Source: Moringa oleifera
Taxonomy: Eukaryota > Streptophyta > Magnoliopsida > Brassicales > Moringaceae
Direction: 5' to 3'
NCBI GenBank assembly: GCA_021397835.1
Contig: JAJFZO010000566.1
Location: 5,828,001 to 5,892,000, forward strand
DNA: 64,000 nucleotides
Each line of letters opens with the position of its first letter. Position 1 is the stretch's first letter. Positions 10,282 to 21,960 of this stretch are shown one piece after another. The notes under the pieces were generated by a model that was not told the origin of the DNA, searched no databases, and was given only the letters and a program-made list of their open reading frames with translations. A program made the position numbers and the translations under genes.

Positions 10282-11919
10282 TCAAGGTGCATAGCCACCG
10301 TGACCATAGCCACCGCCACCACCTGCACCGCCACCACCACCATACCCTCCTCCAGCTCCACCGCCATAACCTCCACCAATGCCTCCACCACTGCCGTATC
10401 CACCTCCATGGGCTCCTCCACCACCATAACCTGCTCCACCACCTCCGCCACTCCCACCACCACCTCCATATCCTGCACCATGTTCTCCACCTTTCCCATA
10501 GCCACCACCGGCACCACCACCTTCTCCTGCTCCATAGCCACCACCATGCGCCCCACCAGCTCCATATTCAGCACCACCACCGCCACCTTGACCACCTCCA
10601 CCACCACTACCATATCCAGCCCCATGTTCTCCACCAGCGCCGTAACCAGCACCACCACCTGCACCACCTCCACTGCCATATCCAGCCCCATGTTCTCCAC
10701 CAGCACCGTAACCAGCACCACCACCACTACCATATCCAGCACCATGATCACCCCCAGTGCCGTACCCAGCCCCTCCTCCACCACCGCTACCACCACCACC
10801 ACCACCTTGTCCACCAGCAGCTCCATAGCCAGCTCCGCCACCTTGACCACCTCCGCTTCCGTATCCAGCACCATGATCACCTCCATAGGCAGCTCCTCCA
10901 CCAGCACCGCTGCCACCACCTCCTCCATGTCCACCAGCTTCTCCATAGCCACTTCCACCAGCTCCACCACCTGCACCCCCTTCACTTCCATATCCTGCAC
11001 CATGCTCGCCTCCACCTCCATAGGCCGCTCCTCCACCAGCGCCACTGCCGCCACCACCTCCATAGCCACCTCCACCAGCTCCACCACCTACACCACTTCC
11101 ACTTCCATAGCCAGCACCTCCACTGCCATAGGCAGCTCCTCCCCCACCACCACTGCCACCACCACCTCCATGCCCACCTGCTTCACCATAGCCAGCTCCA
11201 CCAGCTCCACCACCTGCGCCACTTCCACTTCCATAGCCGGCTCCGTGTTCGCCACCACTTCCAGAGGCAGCTCCTCCCCCACCACCGCTGCCGCCACCAC
11301 CTCCGTGCCCGCCAGCTTCCCCGTAGCCACCTCCCCCAGCTCCGCCACCTGCGCCACTACCACTTCCATATCCAACACCATGCTCACCTCCACTGCCATA
11401 GGCAGCTCCTCCTCCCCCACCAGTGCCACCTCCACCTCCACCTCCATGCCCACCAGCTCCTCCATAGCCAGCTCCACCACCTTCACCACCTCCAGTTCCG
11501 TATCCTACACCATGCTGTCCTCCAGAACCATAAGCAGCTCCACCACCACCACCACCACTGCCACCGCCACCACCACCACCACCATGTCCACTTATACCTC
11601 CATAGCCTGCACCACCACCTTCTCCACTACCACCACCACCACCATAGCCGCCAACCCCGTGTTCACCTACAACTCCATAGCCAGCACCCCCGCCACTCCC
11701 TGAGCCACCCCCACCACCATAGCCTCCTGCACCGCCACTACCACCCCCATACCCTGCACCACCTCCACCTCCACCACCAAGGCCATAGCCTGCGCCATAG
11801 CCTGCTGCTGGAATGTGGCCCGTTACTTCTTCAAAAGTAAGTAGGGCTCTGGTAGCAGAACATGTGCCGACACCTAATAGTACAAAGAAAAAAGCACCCA
11901 GAACTTTGTGAGTACCCAT
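10282..11919 (-). CDS. Secreted glycine-rich cell-wall protein, GRP-B
   Basis: A single exon of 546 codons including the stop (545 aa). The ATG at 11919 opens with MGTHKVLGAFFFVLLG. An open frame continues upstream to 12168, but it is untranslated leader and promoter, because the TATA box (11971-11979) lies inside it. The signal peptide ends near GTCSA, and the linker LLTFEEVTGHIPAAGYG differs little from GRP-A. The glycine domain has about twelve (E/D/Q/A)HG-x-GYG modules against about ten in GRP-A, and ends GHGGYAP. It is 106 residues longer than GRP-A, from extra modules and glycine tracts. One module lacks the EHG element (AAYGSGGAGYGSGSG). Flanks on both sides are shared with GRP-A, so the two are tandem duplicates. 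A structural wall role is inferred from the class. Confidence 0.9.
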   Translation of the reverse strand: MGTHKVLGAFFFVLLGVGTCSATRALLTFEEVTGHIPAAGYGAGYGLGGGGGGGAGYGGGSGGAGGYGGGGGSGSGGGAGYGVVGEHGVGGYGGGGGSGEGGGAGYGGISGHGGGGGGGGSGGGGGGAAYGSGGQHGVGYGTGGGEGGGAGYGGAGGHGGGGGGGTGGGGGAAYGSGGEHGVGYGSGSGAGGGAGGGGYGEAGGHGGGGGSGGGGGAASGSGGEHGAGYGSGSGAGGGAGGAGYGEAGGHGGGGGSGGGGGAAYGSGGAGYGSGSGVGGGAGGGGYGGGGGSGAGGGAAYGGGGEHGAGYGSEGGAGGGAGGSGYGEAGGHGGGGGSGAGGGAAYGGDHGAGYGSGGGQGGGAGYGAAGGQGGGGGGSGGGGGAGYGTGGDHGAGYGSGGGAGYGAGGEHGAGYGSGGGAGGGAGYGAGGEHGAGYGSGGGGGQGGGGGAEYGAGGAHGGGYGAGEGGGAGGGYGKGGEHGAGYGGGGGSGGGGGAGYGGGGAHGGGYGSGGGIGGGYGGGAGGGYGGGGGAGGGGGYGHGGYAP

Positions 11920-11970
11920 GGGAATGTTTCTGAATCCCACAGTTATGGCTTTAAAGGCAAGGGAAGACGG

Positions 11971-11979
11971 GTATTTATA
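11971..11979 (-). promoter_or_regulatory. TATA box of GRP-B
   Basis: Minus-strand TATAAATAC, 52 bp before the ATG, at the same spacing as in GRP-A. Confidence 0.75.
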
Positions 11980-12018
11980 GCAGTTGGGCATGGGCCCTAA
12001 GCCGTTGTTTGCGTCGGG

Positions 12019-12058
12019 AGTGGTTGGGCACATGCAAAAGCGAAGCTGGTGCCCCCAC
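12019..12058 (-). promoter_or_regulatory. Conserved upstream block of GRP-B
   Basis: Partner of the block at 8023-8062 with one difference in 40 bp. It lies 100 bp upstream of the ATG, four bp closer than in GRP-A, showing that indels have occurred between block and TATA while the block itself has held. Confidence 0.5.
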
Positions 12059-12459
12059 ACAAAGCACAGTCCCACCACTAGTCTCCACACTCCAATAGTG
12101 TTTCTTTGCTGTCGTCCACATCTAATTAGACTTCTTTTCCAACCCATTTTGGGCCTATTTTTGTACAAGGTGTATAGCTAAAACCTAATCTACAAAGGCA
12201 ATTGTGCAGACTGCCGACTTTTTGGAATACCTTTCACCCTACAAATTAATTAAATCATCCCGAACTTGGAACCATAAATGCATCAATTAGATTGCTCTGC
12301 AATGTTAATTTTCTGAAGCAGCCAGCTTTGTACAATTGGATGTCTATATTGTGAGTTTGTCAATTAGTCTCTCTTTTAATTTGCTAAAATCTCTAAACAC
12401 TTCAGTTGATTGTATTTGCCTTTCTATCTTGATCAGTGAAATTGGGTACTTCATAATTC

Positions 12460-14580
12460 TAGTGGAGAAACTAATATTATAGAAGATTACTTGCAGAACT
12501 ATTGAATGATGGACGTCCCTTTTCTAGTTGCTGAAATGATTACCCATTACTTATGCAAGTAGAGTGATCTTAAGGCACTCTTCTGTTGGTGCTGTGTAAA
12601 ACTAGATGAGTTAGCTTCAACATGAACTAATTAAGATTTCGATTTGCCAATTAAAAGAATGGTGCCTGATTATGCTAAGAGGCATTACGTTTAAGTTGTT
12701 TCAGCTATCTTCTGATTATAACTTGTTTCAGCTATTAAAGTGTGTGGCTCTGCAATTTAAATTTACCGATTAGAAGAATCTATTGGGTCTATAGCTCCTT
12801 GTTAATTTGTTGTCAATGATAAGGGATAATATAGTTAGAAATGTAAAATGGACCGGCAGAATCAAGGATGCCTCTCACATCCCTTCTTTTTTAGCAAATA
12901 ATTCAATATTTTAGTATATATTTGACTAAAAATATCTATAAAATACTACAATGAAGTCTGAGTTTTCAATTTTTTAAAAGTTGGTTTTGATACTTTTAAA
13001 TATTATTTTAAAATTTTTTATATATAGTTGGGAATGAAATATGAGTGAAAGATTATAATTTCTGTTTCTACTAATCCGTCAGTTAATATAAATAAAAAAA
13101 TTTTAAATGGTAAGTTGGAGAAAGATTGTTAAAATTTTGAATTAAAAAAAGAAAACGATTTTCATTCAAATCCAAGTAAGCATAGCGTTGCTTCAATGTC
13201 ACTTTCAATGATACTTTTAAAAGAAAAATACCATTAGGAAAAATAAAGTTTGAGTTTTTAATTTTAATTTGAATTTTAGTTTTTAAAAAGCATGCAATAG
13301 ATTTCTAAAAAAAAAAAAATATCACTAGAATCTTGTAATTTTTTTTAAGATATGAAGAAAATTTTAGAAATTTATGAAAAAATAACTTTGTTCAATTTTT
13401 TCTCAAGCCAAATCAACCAAATTGTCTAAAAATTAAAAAATTAGATAAAATACCAAAATCAACATGTGTTATAATTTAAATGAGGAAAAATAATATATAT
13501 TCAAATGAATATTAAAAATTATATCATTCTAAGTTAAAAACTATAAATGATAGTTAATGAAAATCCTAATCCTTATTAGAATCTTCTCCCAAATCTTCAT
13601 CACATATACTTGCCAGTTGCGCAATAAGTCCTTCTAGAACAAGTCTTTACAAGTTGCAAAATTATTCTTAAGATTGATCTTCTCCCAACTAACTCTCAAG
13701 CACTCTAATATGCAGCTGCAACCGAATAAGTTTATCAATATTTAAAATATTGGTTGATCGACATCCTGATTCAAAAAAATCATAAAAGGCTAATTCGTAT
13801 TTAAATTTATAAGTTTGATCTCTTTTATTTTTTTTCTTAATGACTTTGACAAAAAAAGTAGAGTGATCAACATATACTTTAATTTTTTGTAAGAATAATC
13901 GTATATGATTTAAGAAAGAACACAAAACAAGTTCAATTAGTAAAGATAAGTTTTTTTTTTTTCAAAAAGAGCTCGCTAATATGCTATTGTTAGAAATAAT
14001 CATATTTGTTTTGATTATCATGGGTGTTAATTGTTCATTTGTCTCTTTAATTATTGTGGTTTATTTATAAAAAAGGCTCTAAAATAGTAAGCTTTATCCT
14101 CATCTCTAGTGTCTAATAATTAGAAATAAATTTAAGTTACAAAAAAATAATCACCTTGATCTGCACATATTTTTTTATTGATAGCTTGATTTTTCTTGTT
14201 TTGCTTTGACTTCTCCTTGAACTTGAAGTTAGTTATCCACTTAGTTGAAAGCTAATAATACATCATAGACTTCTTTGGATAACCATTTCCTTTTAGACTT
14301 ATAAGTGCAAGGTAATGTTAAATTAATTTCTAATAGTGTCAGCGCATTATTTTGAGAATTTGAATACTAAATCCTTAAAACTCAAAAGTAATAATGATCA
14401 ATGCATGAAAAAAATTAAACAATTACAAGAACACATCATTTATAATGGTTTCAGCAACTAACAATTTATAATTGGTCTTTATACATACTTACCAATCTTT
14501 TACTTGAAAACTAATTCAATATCTTGATTGTTTTCTTCACCTGCAATGGCCACGACTTCTTAGTCAATAGTTGAAAAACT
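12460..14580. other. AT-rich intergenic DNA, no gene recognised
   Basis: Beyond the GRP-B duplicated flank I see no family signature on either strand. A 78-codon minus-strand frame at 13689-13925 is Lys/Phe-rich and unrecognised. The 14370-14590 part directly follows the end of the copia remnant (in the minus direction) and is probably its 3' untranslated or LTR-proximal sequence. Confidence 0.5.
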
Positions 14581-14589
14581 CTACTCAAG

Positions 14590-15550
14590 TTGTACATAAC
14601 TTCAATTTCTAATTATCATAACTTTAGTTAACATATCGATTGGATTTTGACTTCTTTGTATATTTTCACGTGATAAGGAACCATCTTTTATAATTAATCT
14701 TATGAAGTAATACCTAACTTGTATATACTTTGTCCTTGCATAATGCATAGAATTCTTTGTCGAATAAATAATACTATGATTGTCACAATGCAATATACTT
14801 TTTGCAAATTTGTGCCCCAATTCATCCATAAAAGACGATAATCATATCATCTCCTTGCTTGCTTCTATTAGTGCAATATATTTTGCCTTTGTAGTAAAAA
14901 GTACAATTATTTTTTATAACTTAGACATCCAACTGATTGCAATACCACTTAATATGTAAACATATCTAATAATTCTTTTTTGCTATCTATGTCATCAACC
15001 ATGCCTGCATCCATATAACCATGCGAACTCAAATCTATTTTTCTGACATGTAAGCTAAATTTGAAGTACCTTTCAAATATCTAAAAATCCATTTAATTAC
15101 TTCTCAGTGTTGTCTCCTTGGATTGCTCATGTGCCTTCTGAGAACTCCTACTGCATGTGCTATATTTGTTCTTGTACACACTATGATATACATTAGACTC
15201 CCATTAGTAGAAGTAAAAGGCATCTTATCCAGGTATGTAATCTCATCATTAGTTGAAGGAGATTGACTAGATAGTCTAAAGTGATTAGCCAAAGGTGTGC
15301 TAATTGCTTTAACACCATATATTTTTGATTTTACTAAGCACCTTCTTAATGTATTTTTCTTGGATAGCTTGAGAATCCCCTTTTCTCTGACAATTTTCAT
15401 CATAAGGATTTGTTTAGTAGAATCCAAATCTTTCATAACAAATTTTTTTAAAAGCTTAACATTTAATTTTTCTATCTCATACAAATTAACTTCAACAATT
15501 AACGTATCATCAATATATATAATAACAGTATAATGTAAGAGTTATGATAC
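14590..15550 (-). pseudogene. Copia retrotransposon remnant: RT end and RNase H
   Basis: Reading the minus strand, the region starts with the reverse transcriptase active-site motif YIDDTLIV (about 15510). It continues through MKDLDSTKQILMMKI, then ISTPLANHFRLS, then GSLMYIIVCTRTNIAHAVG and MSNPRRQH, all in copia order. Frameshifts follow, with WIFRYLKGTS still visible near 15075. The RNase H end reads AKYIALIEASK (about 14870), then LHCDNHSIIYSTKN, TKYIQVRYYFIR and NPIDMLTK (about 14640). Gag, protease, integrase and the front half of RT are absent. Several frame changes and stops show it is dead. The YVDD box is YIDD here, a conservative change. Confidence 0.85.
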
Positions 15551-15559
15551 ATCTTGACA

Positions 15560-17900
15560 TAGAAAACAATGGTTTATTGGGTACCTTAAGAAACTATTGT
15601 CACCTATAAAATTATAAAACTTCTTGTACATACTATCTAGCAGTTTGTTTCGACAAATACTGCTGTGAAAAGAAATCTCTTTCCTTTAATGTCATGTAAT
15701 CAATAGAAACCTTCAAGTCTTTGAAAATTTTTATGAAAAAGGGATCGTGCATTGTTGAATTATTGCATCGAAGTAAAGAAAACGATAATTTTGTCTATCT
15801 TTAAACCCTAATCTCGCACCGTGATTGTTGTTTTAGTACCTTTACAGTTCTAACAAGTTTTGTCAAAAGATTGGTTTACGATTCATTTGTTAGTAGGATA
15901 AACATATTTTGATATGTAATAAAACTTGGTTTGCGATCGATTAAAGTATCCATGGCAAATTTGGTTTCCAGTATTAATTTTTTCTTTCATTCCTTTGTTT
16001 TGTCGTTGATTGACATTAACTTGATGATTAATTGACTCCTTTACTGCTTGGTTACTAGTTCTTGAGCTTGCTTTCCTTGGCTTTAGGCTTGTCTTATTTC
16101 CGATGCTTTAGACCCTTGCCCTATGGTCTCCATTCTTCATGGCTACATCCTTCAATCTAGCAAGCTAGTTGCCTGCTAGTATACTGTCTTTTTGGGTTTA
16201 AGAATATACGTTAAAGTTTTCTTGAAATTCTGCTAGATAGCTAGGTAGACATGTTTAAAAGAATTATTGATTCACTCACACTTCTATTTTGTTTAATGTA
16301 TTTAGTGTGTGAAAGACCCAAGAATTATTCTTATCTATTTATCAGATTATGCAAATAGGGAATTCCCCAGGACGTTTGATTACATAATTCAACCTTAAGG
16401 AAATAAGGTCACAATAAGAGTAATTTATTAACACAAGATGTTGTTATTTTCCATCATTTGTAGAAAAAAATAAAGCACCTAACAAGTGAAATTCCAAATT
16501 TCAAGGTAAATTAACAATTTAATCTTCCAGAGTAAGTTCTTATGAAAAATAACATTGCATGCAAAGTCAAAAAAGTTATAATCATTTTTGGTAATTACTT
16601 TCGACCTTATGAGTTGAGAACATTTTCATTATTTGGGACCGTGGTATCTATATGCCTAGTTGGAAAACAACAGGTTTGATTAGATCTATAGAGAAATTAC
16701 CCCCTCGGTTGAGCATTTTGAGTAATTTTATCTCATTCTCTCTTTAGAGAAGGAAAAAGATGCAACTTTCTTATAATGTACTTGGTAAATTATAGTGTTT
16801 TTATTTTTTTATTTTTGGGTTAGAGACAATGTTACTTTTATATTAAAGGAACTTTTAGATCTCATAACTTTGGTCTTATGCTAAAATATGATAATGCTTT
16901 CTGGAACAGCTGTTAATGCTATTAAAGATTTGGAATTCTGGACGCAACGAGACCTACTTAAAATCAAAGTGCTTGAGAGAATATTCATATTATAACTATT
17001 TTTGAGATCATGAAGCAATTAAAAATTTTAATCATGATATTTATTCCTACCAAGTCCATTTGTGAAAGCTTGAGATGCAAATTTTACTATATTTTTTGAC
17101 TGGCTTTAACTTGTTCTGACAAATAACACGAATTGCATGTTGATGTATCTACCTTGATCTGCATTGAAGCCAAAAAAAAAAAAAAAAAGCCATCCTGTAC
17201 ATGCAAAAGGATTAGAGCAAGTGCTCAAATGGTTGTAGGAAATCAAAAAGCATTATGATGATTCTCAAGATAGGGCATGTCCTATTACTAATTGATACTC
17301 CTAAGCTTGTCCTTTATTTGACAAGGTTTAATTTTCATGTAATTGTGATTTGTTTCCTTGCAAATTACAAATAGTTTCAATGATTCTGAAGACTGGAATG
17401 CGGCTACTCTCTTCTTTTTAAAAGTATTACTTTGTGTTGCTGCACTTGGAAGATCCTAAATTTCCTAGGCATATCAAAGAACTGTTGGATTAGTATTTAT
17501 CAAGCATGCAAGTTAGATTTATCAAACATTACTTTTAGTAATTTTATAATGTTTAGTTGCAGTGTTATTTTCTGTCTTTTTTTACCATAAGTAGCATGGG
17601 CATCTAGTTTTTTGTTGGAGGCAATAATGTCTAATTATTGCCATCATCAGTGCCAGAGAAAGGTTTTACATTTTTCTCGTTGGCAATTGATATGACCAGG
17701 GTAAGAAGGCTCTTTCTGGTGCGGATCTTAAAAACAATACTGTCTGTGTGTTTAGATTATTATTGAGTTTACATAATAAACGTAAAGTAGCTTAAAAAGT
17801 CAGGATAATTCTGTTAGTATAATTAGGAACACAAAGATTGGTGTAACTCTTTGTAATCACACTTGTAAAAGATCACTGTTACATGCTTGATGCGTGGTAT
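15560..17900. other. Intergenic DNA, no gene recognised
   Basis: Slightly less AT-rich than its surroundings, with a poly-A run at 17171-17188. I found no open frame with a family signature and no tRNA-like fold by eye. Part of it may be non-coding retroelement sequence flanking the copia remnant. Confidence 0.45.
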
Positions 17901-17904
17901 ATGT

Positions 17905-18985
17905 TCCTTTTTTTTATTAAGAGGTAATTGAAAACTAGCAGAAAAGAATAAAAAAGAAACAAAAACTGGATCCTATAATTTGATAAATGCAGCATATTTA
18001 TGTATACGAACACCATTTGTTTAGTTAGAACTATTTTTTATGAATAAACTTCCTTCTTTTCTCCTTTTACTAGGTATAGACATAAGAAAGTTAACTGGCA
18101 TATGTTTCTTTTTTTTCTGGCAGTTTTTATGATTAAGAGGTAATTAAAAACTAGCTGAAAAGAAATTAGATCCTAAAATTCAATAAATGCAGCACGTTTA
18201 TGGATGTTAACCCCATTTGTTGGGTTAGAACTGTTTTTTTATAGAAACAGTTTCATTTCTTTTTTTTTTTCCCCTTTTACTGGGTATATAATACATAACC
18301 AGTAGACATAAGAAAGTTCACTAGTATATGTTCTTTTTTTTTTTTGGCAGTTTTTATGATTAAGAAGTATAAAACTAAGGGCAAAGAAATTGAAATTTGA
18401 TCCTAAAATTCAATAAATGCAGTATATTTATAGATATTAATGCCATTTATTAGGTCAAAACTATTTTTTTATGGATACACTTCCTTCTTTTTTCCTTTTA
18501 CTGGGTATGTAATACATAACCGGTAGACATAAGAAACTTTGCTGGTATATGTTTCTTTTTTTTTTTTTTTTTGGGCTGTTTTTATGATTAAGAGGTAATT
18601 GGAAACTAGTAGAAAAGAAACATGAATTAGATCTAAAATTCAATAAATGCAGCATATTTATAGATATTAACACCATTTGTTAGGCCATAACTTTTTTTTT
18701 ATGGATACACCTTCTTTTCTCCTTTTACTAGGTATATAACACATGAACAGTAGACATAAGAAAGTTTAAAGGTATATGTTCCTTTTCTTCTACCAGTTTT
18801 TATGATTAAAAGGTAATTGGAAACTAGTATAAAAGAAACTGAAATTAGATCTTGAAATATTTATGGATGTTAACACCATTTGTTGGGTCATAACTATTTT
18901 TTTTTATGGGTACACTTCCTTCTTTTCTCCTTTTACTGGGTATATAATACATAACCAGTAGACATAAGAAAGTGTATTGGCTAAT
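17905..18985 (+). repeat. Tandem array of about 220-bp units, about five copies
   Basis: Units begin near 17905, 18103, 18330, 18549 and 18777. Each has a T-rich run, then ttttatgattaagaggtaat, then actag-agaaaagaaa, aattcaataaatgcagca, tatttatagatattaa, caccatttgttgggtcata, a second T-run, cttccttcttttctcctttt and ataacca-tagacataagaaa. Copies diverge mainly in T-run length and by point changes. The array ends about 55 bp before the transposase ATG at 19039, so it may be part of the 5' region of that CACTA element. Confidence 0.75.
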
Positions 18986-20164
18986 ACATACATACATAAT
19001 AAGCATAAGTAATAAAGTGAGTTTTCTTTTGTTTGCACATGGATAAATCTTGGATGCACTTGAATAGATTATCCAATAAGTTTTCTGATGGCGTGGATGA
19101 GTTTCTTGCTTTTGCTATTTCTCATTATGAAGATCCTACATTCATTAAATGTCCTTGTCAATCATGTGCTAATTTGACATTATGAAGTGTTGAAGAAGTA
19201 AAGTATCATTTGTTTAGTAAATGGATTGATCAAAGGTATAAGAGATGGATTTGGGATAGAGAAGAGTGTTTTACTAGATCTAGTACAAGTAAGAAATCGG
19301 TGTTTGATGAAGCTTACAAGTATGATTATATTGGCAATGCAAATAAACATGGTTAATGATGCATTTGAATATTATCAAGATGATCCCAAACTATTTCAGA
19401 ACTTACTAGATGATTCAAAAAATCCTTTGTATCCAGGTAATACGAAATATACTAAGTTGTTTGCGTTGATGAGATTATATAATATAAAAGGAAAGTATGA
19501 GGCAATTTTAGTAATGGTATTTTATCTTTGTTTCCTTTCAAGTTAAAAATTATTTGACTTTTAAAATTTATTATTGTCACATGTTTGGAGATAAAAGAAA
19601 AGGAAATCAACAAAGAAGTGAGATCCATTTCTGAGGAAACTCTGAAGCAGTTCGCAAAAGCAGCTTATCCATTAATGATTGATATGCGAAATGAAGCTAG
19701 AGTAAGATTTGATGATAATGTTTTTTGCTCTCTATTTTATTACTATTTGACTCAAAAGATTGCTCTATTATCATTGACAAAAAAGAACTGGAAGGAATTA
19801 GCATTTGTTTGTATGTCAGGTAAGACAAAAAATTTCAATATTAGTTTATTTTAATATCTATGTTTATACGATTTAACTTTCACTTTGTCTACTTTTAGAT
19901 ATCTACATGCTAAATTGAAGGATATAAAAAAGTTAAAACAATTTTCCTTCATCAATCTTGTGATTGTCTCACTCTCTACTGGACTAAACAATGAAAGCAA
20001 GTTAAAAGATAAAGCATGACATATTGCAGAGCGGTTACAAAAAGTACATTCAAACCAAATTTGTTTCATGCCTTAACAATCCAAAGTAAGAATTTCTACC
20101 CTAATTGCTTTACCAAGACCTATCTCATTTGGCTATTTATTATCTTTGGCTTTTTCTTGTTATG

Positions 20165-20580
20165 AATAGATTTCATTAGGAATTAAGGGTTATTGATATG
20201 ACATCATGGATAATATATCATTTGAATTCTTTAAATCATGAAGTAGGATTTGATCTTAAAAAATTTATGTCCATGTAAATACAAGTTTTACTTTATACCT
20301 TTTGTTTATTGGTTTTGTTATAAATTTTAGATACTACATGTTTTTTAGCTATTGATATAGGTGTTTTCAAATATTTAATATGAGATTAAATATTATATGG
20401 TAACGAATTCAAGTGAGTTCATTTTGTTTTTGCTTTATTAATAAGATTAAAAATGATATGCATTAATGATTATATTTCCATATATATATATGCACCGATT
20501 CAAAGAGATGGTATAGAATACAAATATTTTGTGCTTTCATTTATGAAGAAAATAATTGAAGATCCAAAATTTTTTTGTAA
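20165..20580 (+). pseudogene. Ulp1-like cysteine protease domain, catalytic Cys lost
   Basis: Within the CACTA element, the frames show FH-ELRVIDMTSWIIYHLNSL (the HW...LDS part of the fold, with the Trp after His replaced by a stop). Then, near 20500, comes QRDGIEYKYFVLSFMKKII. In the family the last part reads G-x-x-C-G-Y/F, with the Cys as nucleophile. Here it is Tyr, followed by Lys for Gly. The inverted copy at about 35930 keeps MECGYFVLR. So this copy is inactive both by stops and by loss of the nucleophile. Confidence 0.6.
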
Positions 20581-20857
20581 GAAAGTCATATTGTTTATTT
20601 CATTTACACATTAAATGTTTCATATTTATAAACGATGTAAAATTGATTATCTTTTTGTTTTTTAATCTTAAAGTTCAATGGTAAGGATACATATAGCACT
20701 GAAGAAATTCATGAAATACGTAGTGAATGGGCTATGCTTATGCAATAGTTACTATCATAACTAGCTATGTAACCCTTGTTGGCTCATTAATGATTGTGTT
20801 TTAATTATGTATTGTTTGGCTTGGTTAAATTCAAGTATGATGGACTAATTTTATTTA

Positions 20858-20930
20858 TTAAGCCTTCTGCAAATTCTGTTCATTGAGCCATCTGCTAATT
20901 CTATTCATTGAGCCCTCTGCCAAGGAAAGA
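20858..20930 (+). repeat. Short tandem repeat, about 24-bp unit, three copies
   Basis: The unit (t/c)attgagcc(a/c)tctgc-aattct occurs three times in a row. The inverted copy of the element has the matching set at about 35500-35575, so the array was present before the two copies separated. Confidence 0.65.
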
Positions 20931-21609
20931 TGACAAAATTCTATAAAGATCATCTTCAAGAAGTTGGTAGAGTAAAGAACAAGTATAAATACTCAAGCAT
21001 GCATGTGAAATAATAAACATGTTCATGATCAATTAATTTTTGCATTTAGTGTTGCATTACAATAAGTTACACTTTTGACATCTAGATATAGGAAAATAGA
21101 AAATTATACAATATCCATGATTACTATATACTTTATGAGTTGCAAGCAGTTACACTTTTGACATCTAGATGCATTCCTAACTTTTTATTATGTTTGATTT
21201 TCAAGCTTTATTACAACTGCTTATTTATTTAATTTGATATATAAATTACTTATATATTTAATAGAGATGATCTAATAATGTGTCTTTTCTATAATTATTG
21301 CAAGAGTAACACGTCATTAATTCACTAAGCATTTTTTGATATAATGGTAGAATATAGCAATGTAGATGACATATTTTTGTAGTTTAATTTGTAGATATTT
21401 TGTTTATTTTTGATATTGAATATTATTATATTTTGTAAAATAACAATGATTTTACTTATAATTATATGTAACTTTTATTGTTTGATATTATTTGTACTAT
21501 TTGACTATTATAATTGTAAAAATAAATTTTAAATATTAATTAATTAATTAAAATTATAAAAAATAAATTTTTATGATTAATTAATAAAAATATAATAAAA
21601 ACATAATTA

Positions 21610-21960
21610 TGATGGTCACAAAGATCGTCATGAATAAGTAAAGATTTTTTATGACAATCATAAAACCGTCATGAAAAAGTAAAGATTATTTATGATGGTC
21701 ACAAAGACCATCATGAATAAGTGAAAGCTTTTTATGACGACCCATCATGGACCATCATAAGTTTTTTATGATAGTCCATCACAGACCGTTTGATATTGTA
21801 ACCTCTTCATAATGGTCCAAAACCATTAAGAATTTATGACAATCTTTTGGACCGTCATAAAGTTTTTATGTCATTACTTACAATGACGGTTTTTTGATCC
21901 TCATAAAAAGGTTTTTATGACGAGTAATGCCCATCGTAAAAGGCTTGATTTCTTGTGGTG
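21610..21960 (+). repeat. Subterminal repeats and right terminus of the CACCA-ended element
   Basis: About ten short motifs of the form tttatgacggtc or its complement gaccgtcataaa lie in both orientations. They run up to the terminal sequence ggcttgatttcttgtggtg (21942-21960). This arrangement is typical of CACTA ends, where the subterminal motifs bind transposase. Confidence 0.75.

Larger units (their letters stand above)
19039..21960 (+). mobile_element. Degenerate CACTA-type element with CACCA terminus
   Basis: From ATG 19039 the reading begins MDKSWMHLNRLS, then GVDEFLAFAISH and IKCPCQSCANL, the transposase-associated domain of CACTA elements; a TGA interrupts at about 19182. The transposase start follows (NPLYPGNTKYTKLFALMRLYN, about 19423-19485). 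After a jump come EETLKQFAKAAYP and YYLTQKIALLSLTKKNWKELAFV (about 19630-19800) and a broken Ulp1-like protease domain (about 20165-20580). The 3' end has subterminal repeats of the type atgacggtc/gaccgtcat (21600-21950) and ends ttcttgtggtg, the complement of CACCACAAGAA. No left terminus was found, although the tandem array lies directly upstream. A second copy lies inverted at 34445-36760. Confidence 0.8.

Noticed and set aside
10282..12168. A 628-codon start for GRP-B at 12168 and a 381-codon start for GRP-D at 45440
   Set aside because: The extra N-terminal part spans the TATA box and conserved promoter block, is not shared between copies, and would put the signal peptide internally.
21600..21960. 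CRISPR-like array
   Set aside because: The short repeats occur in both orientations with irregular spacing and end in a transposon terminus; the window is a plant genome.
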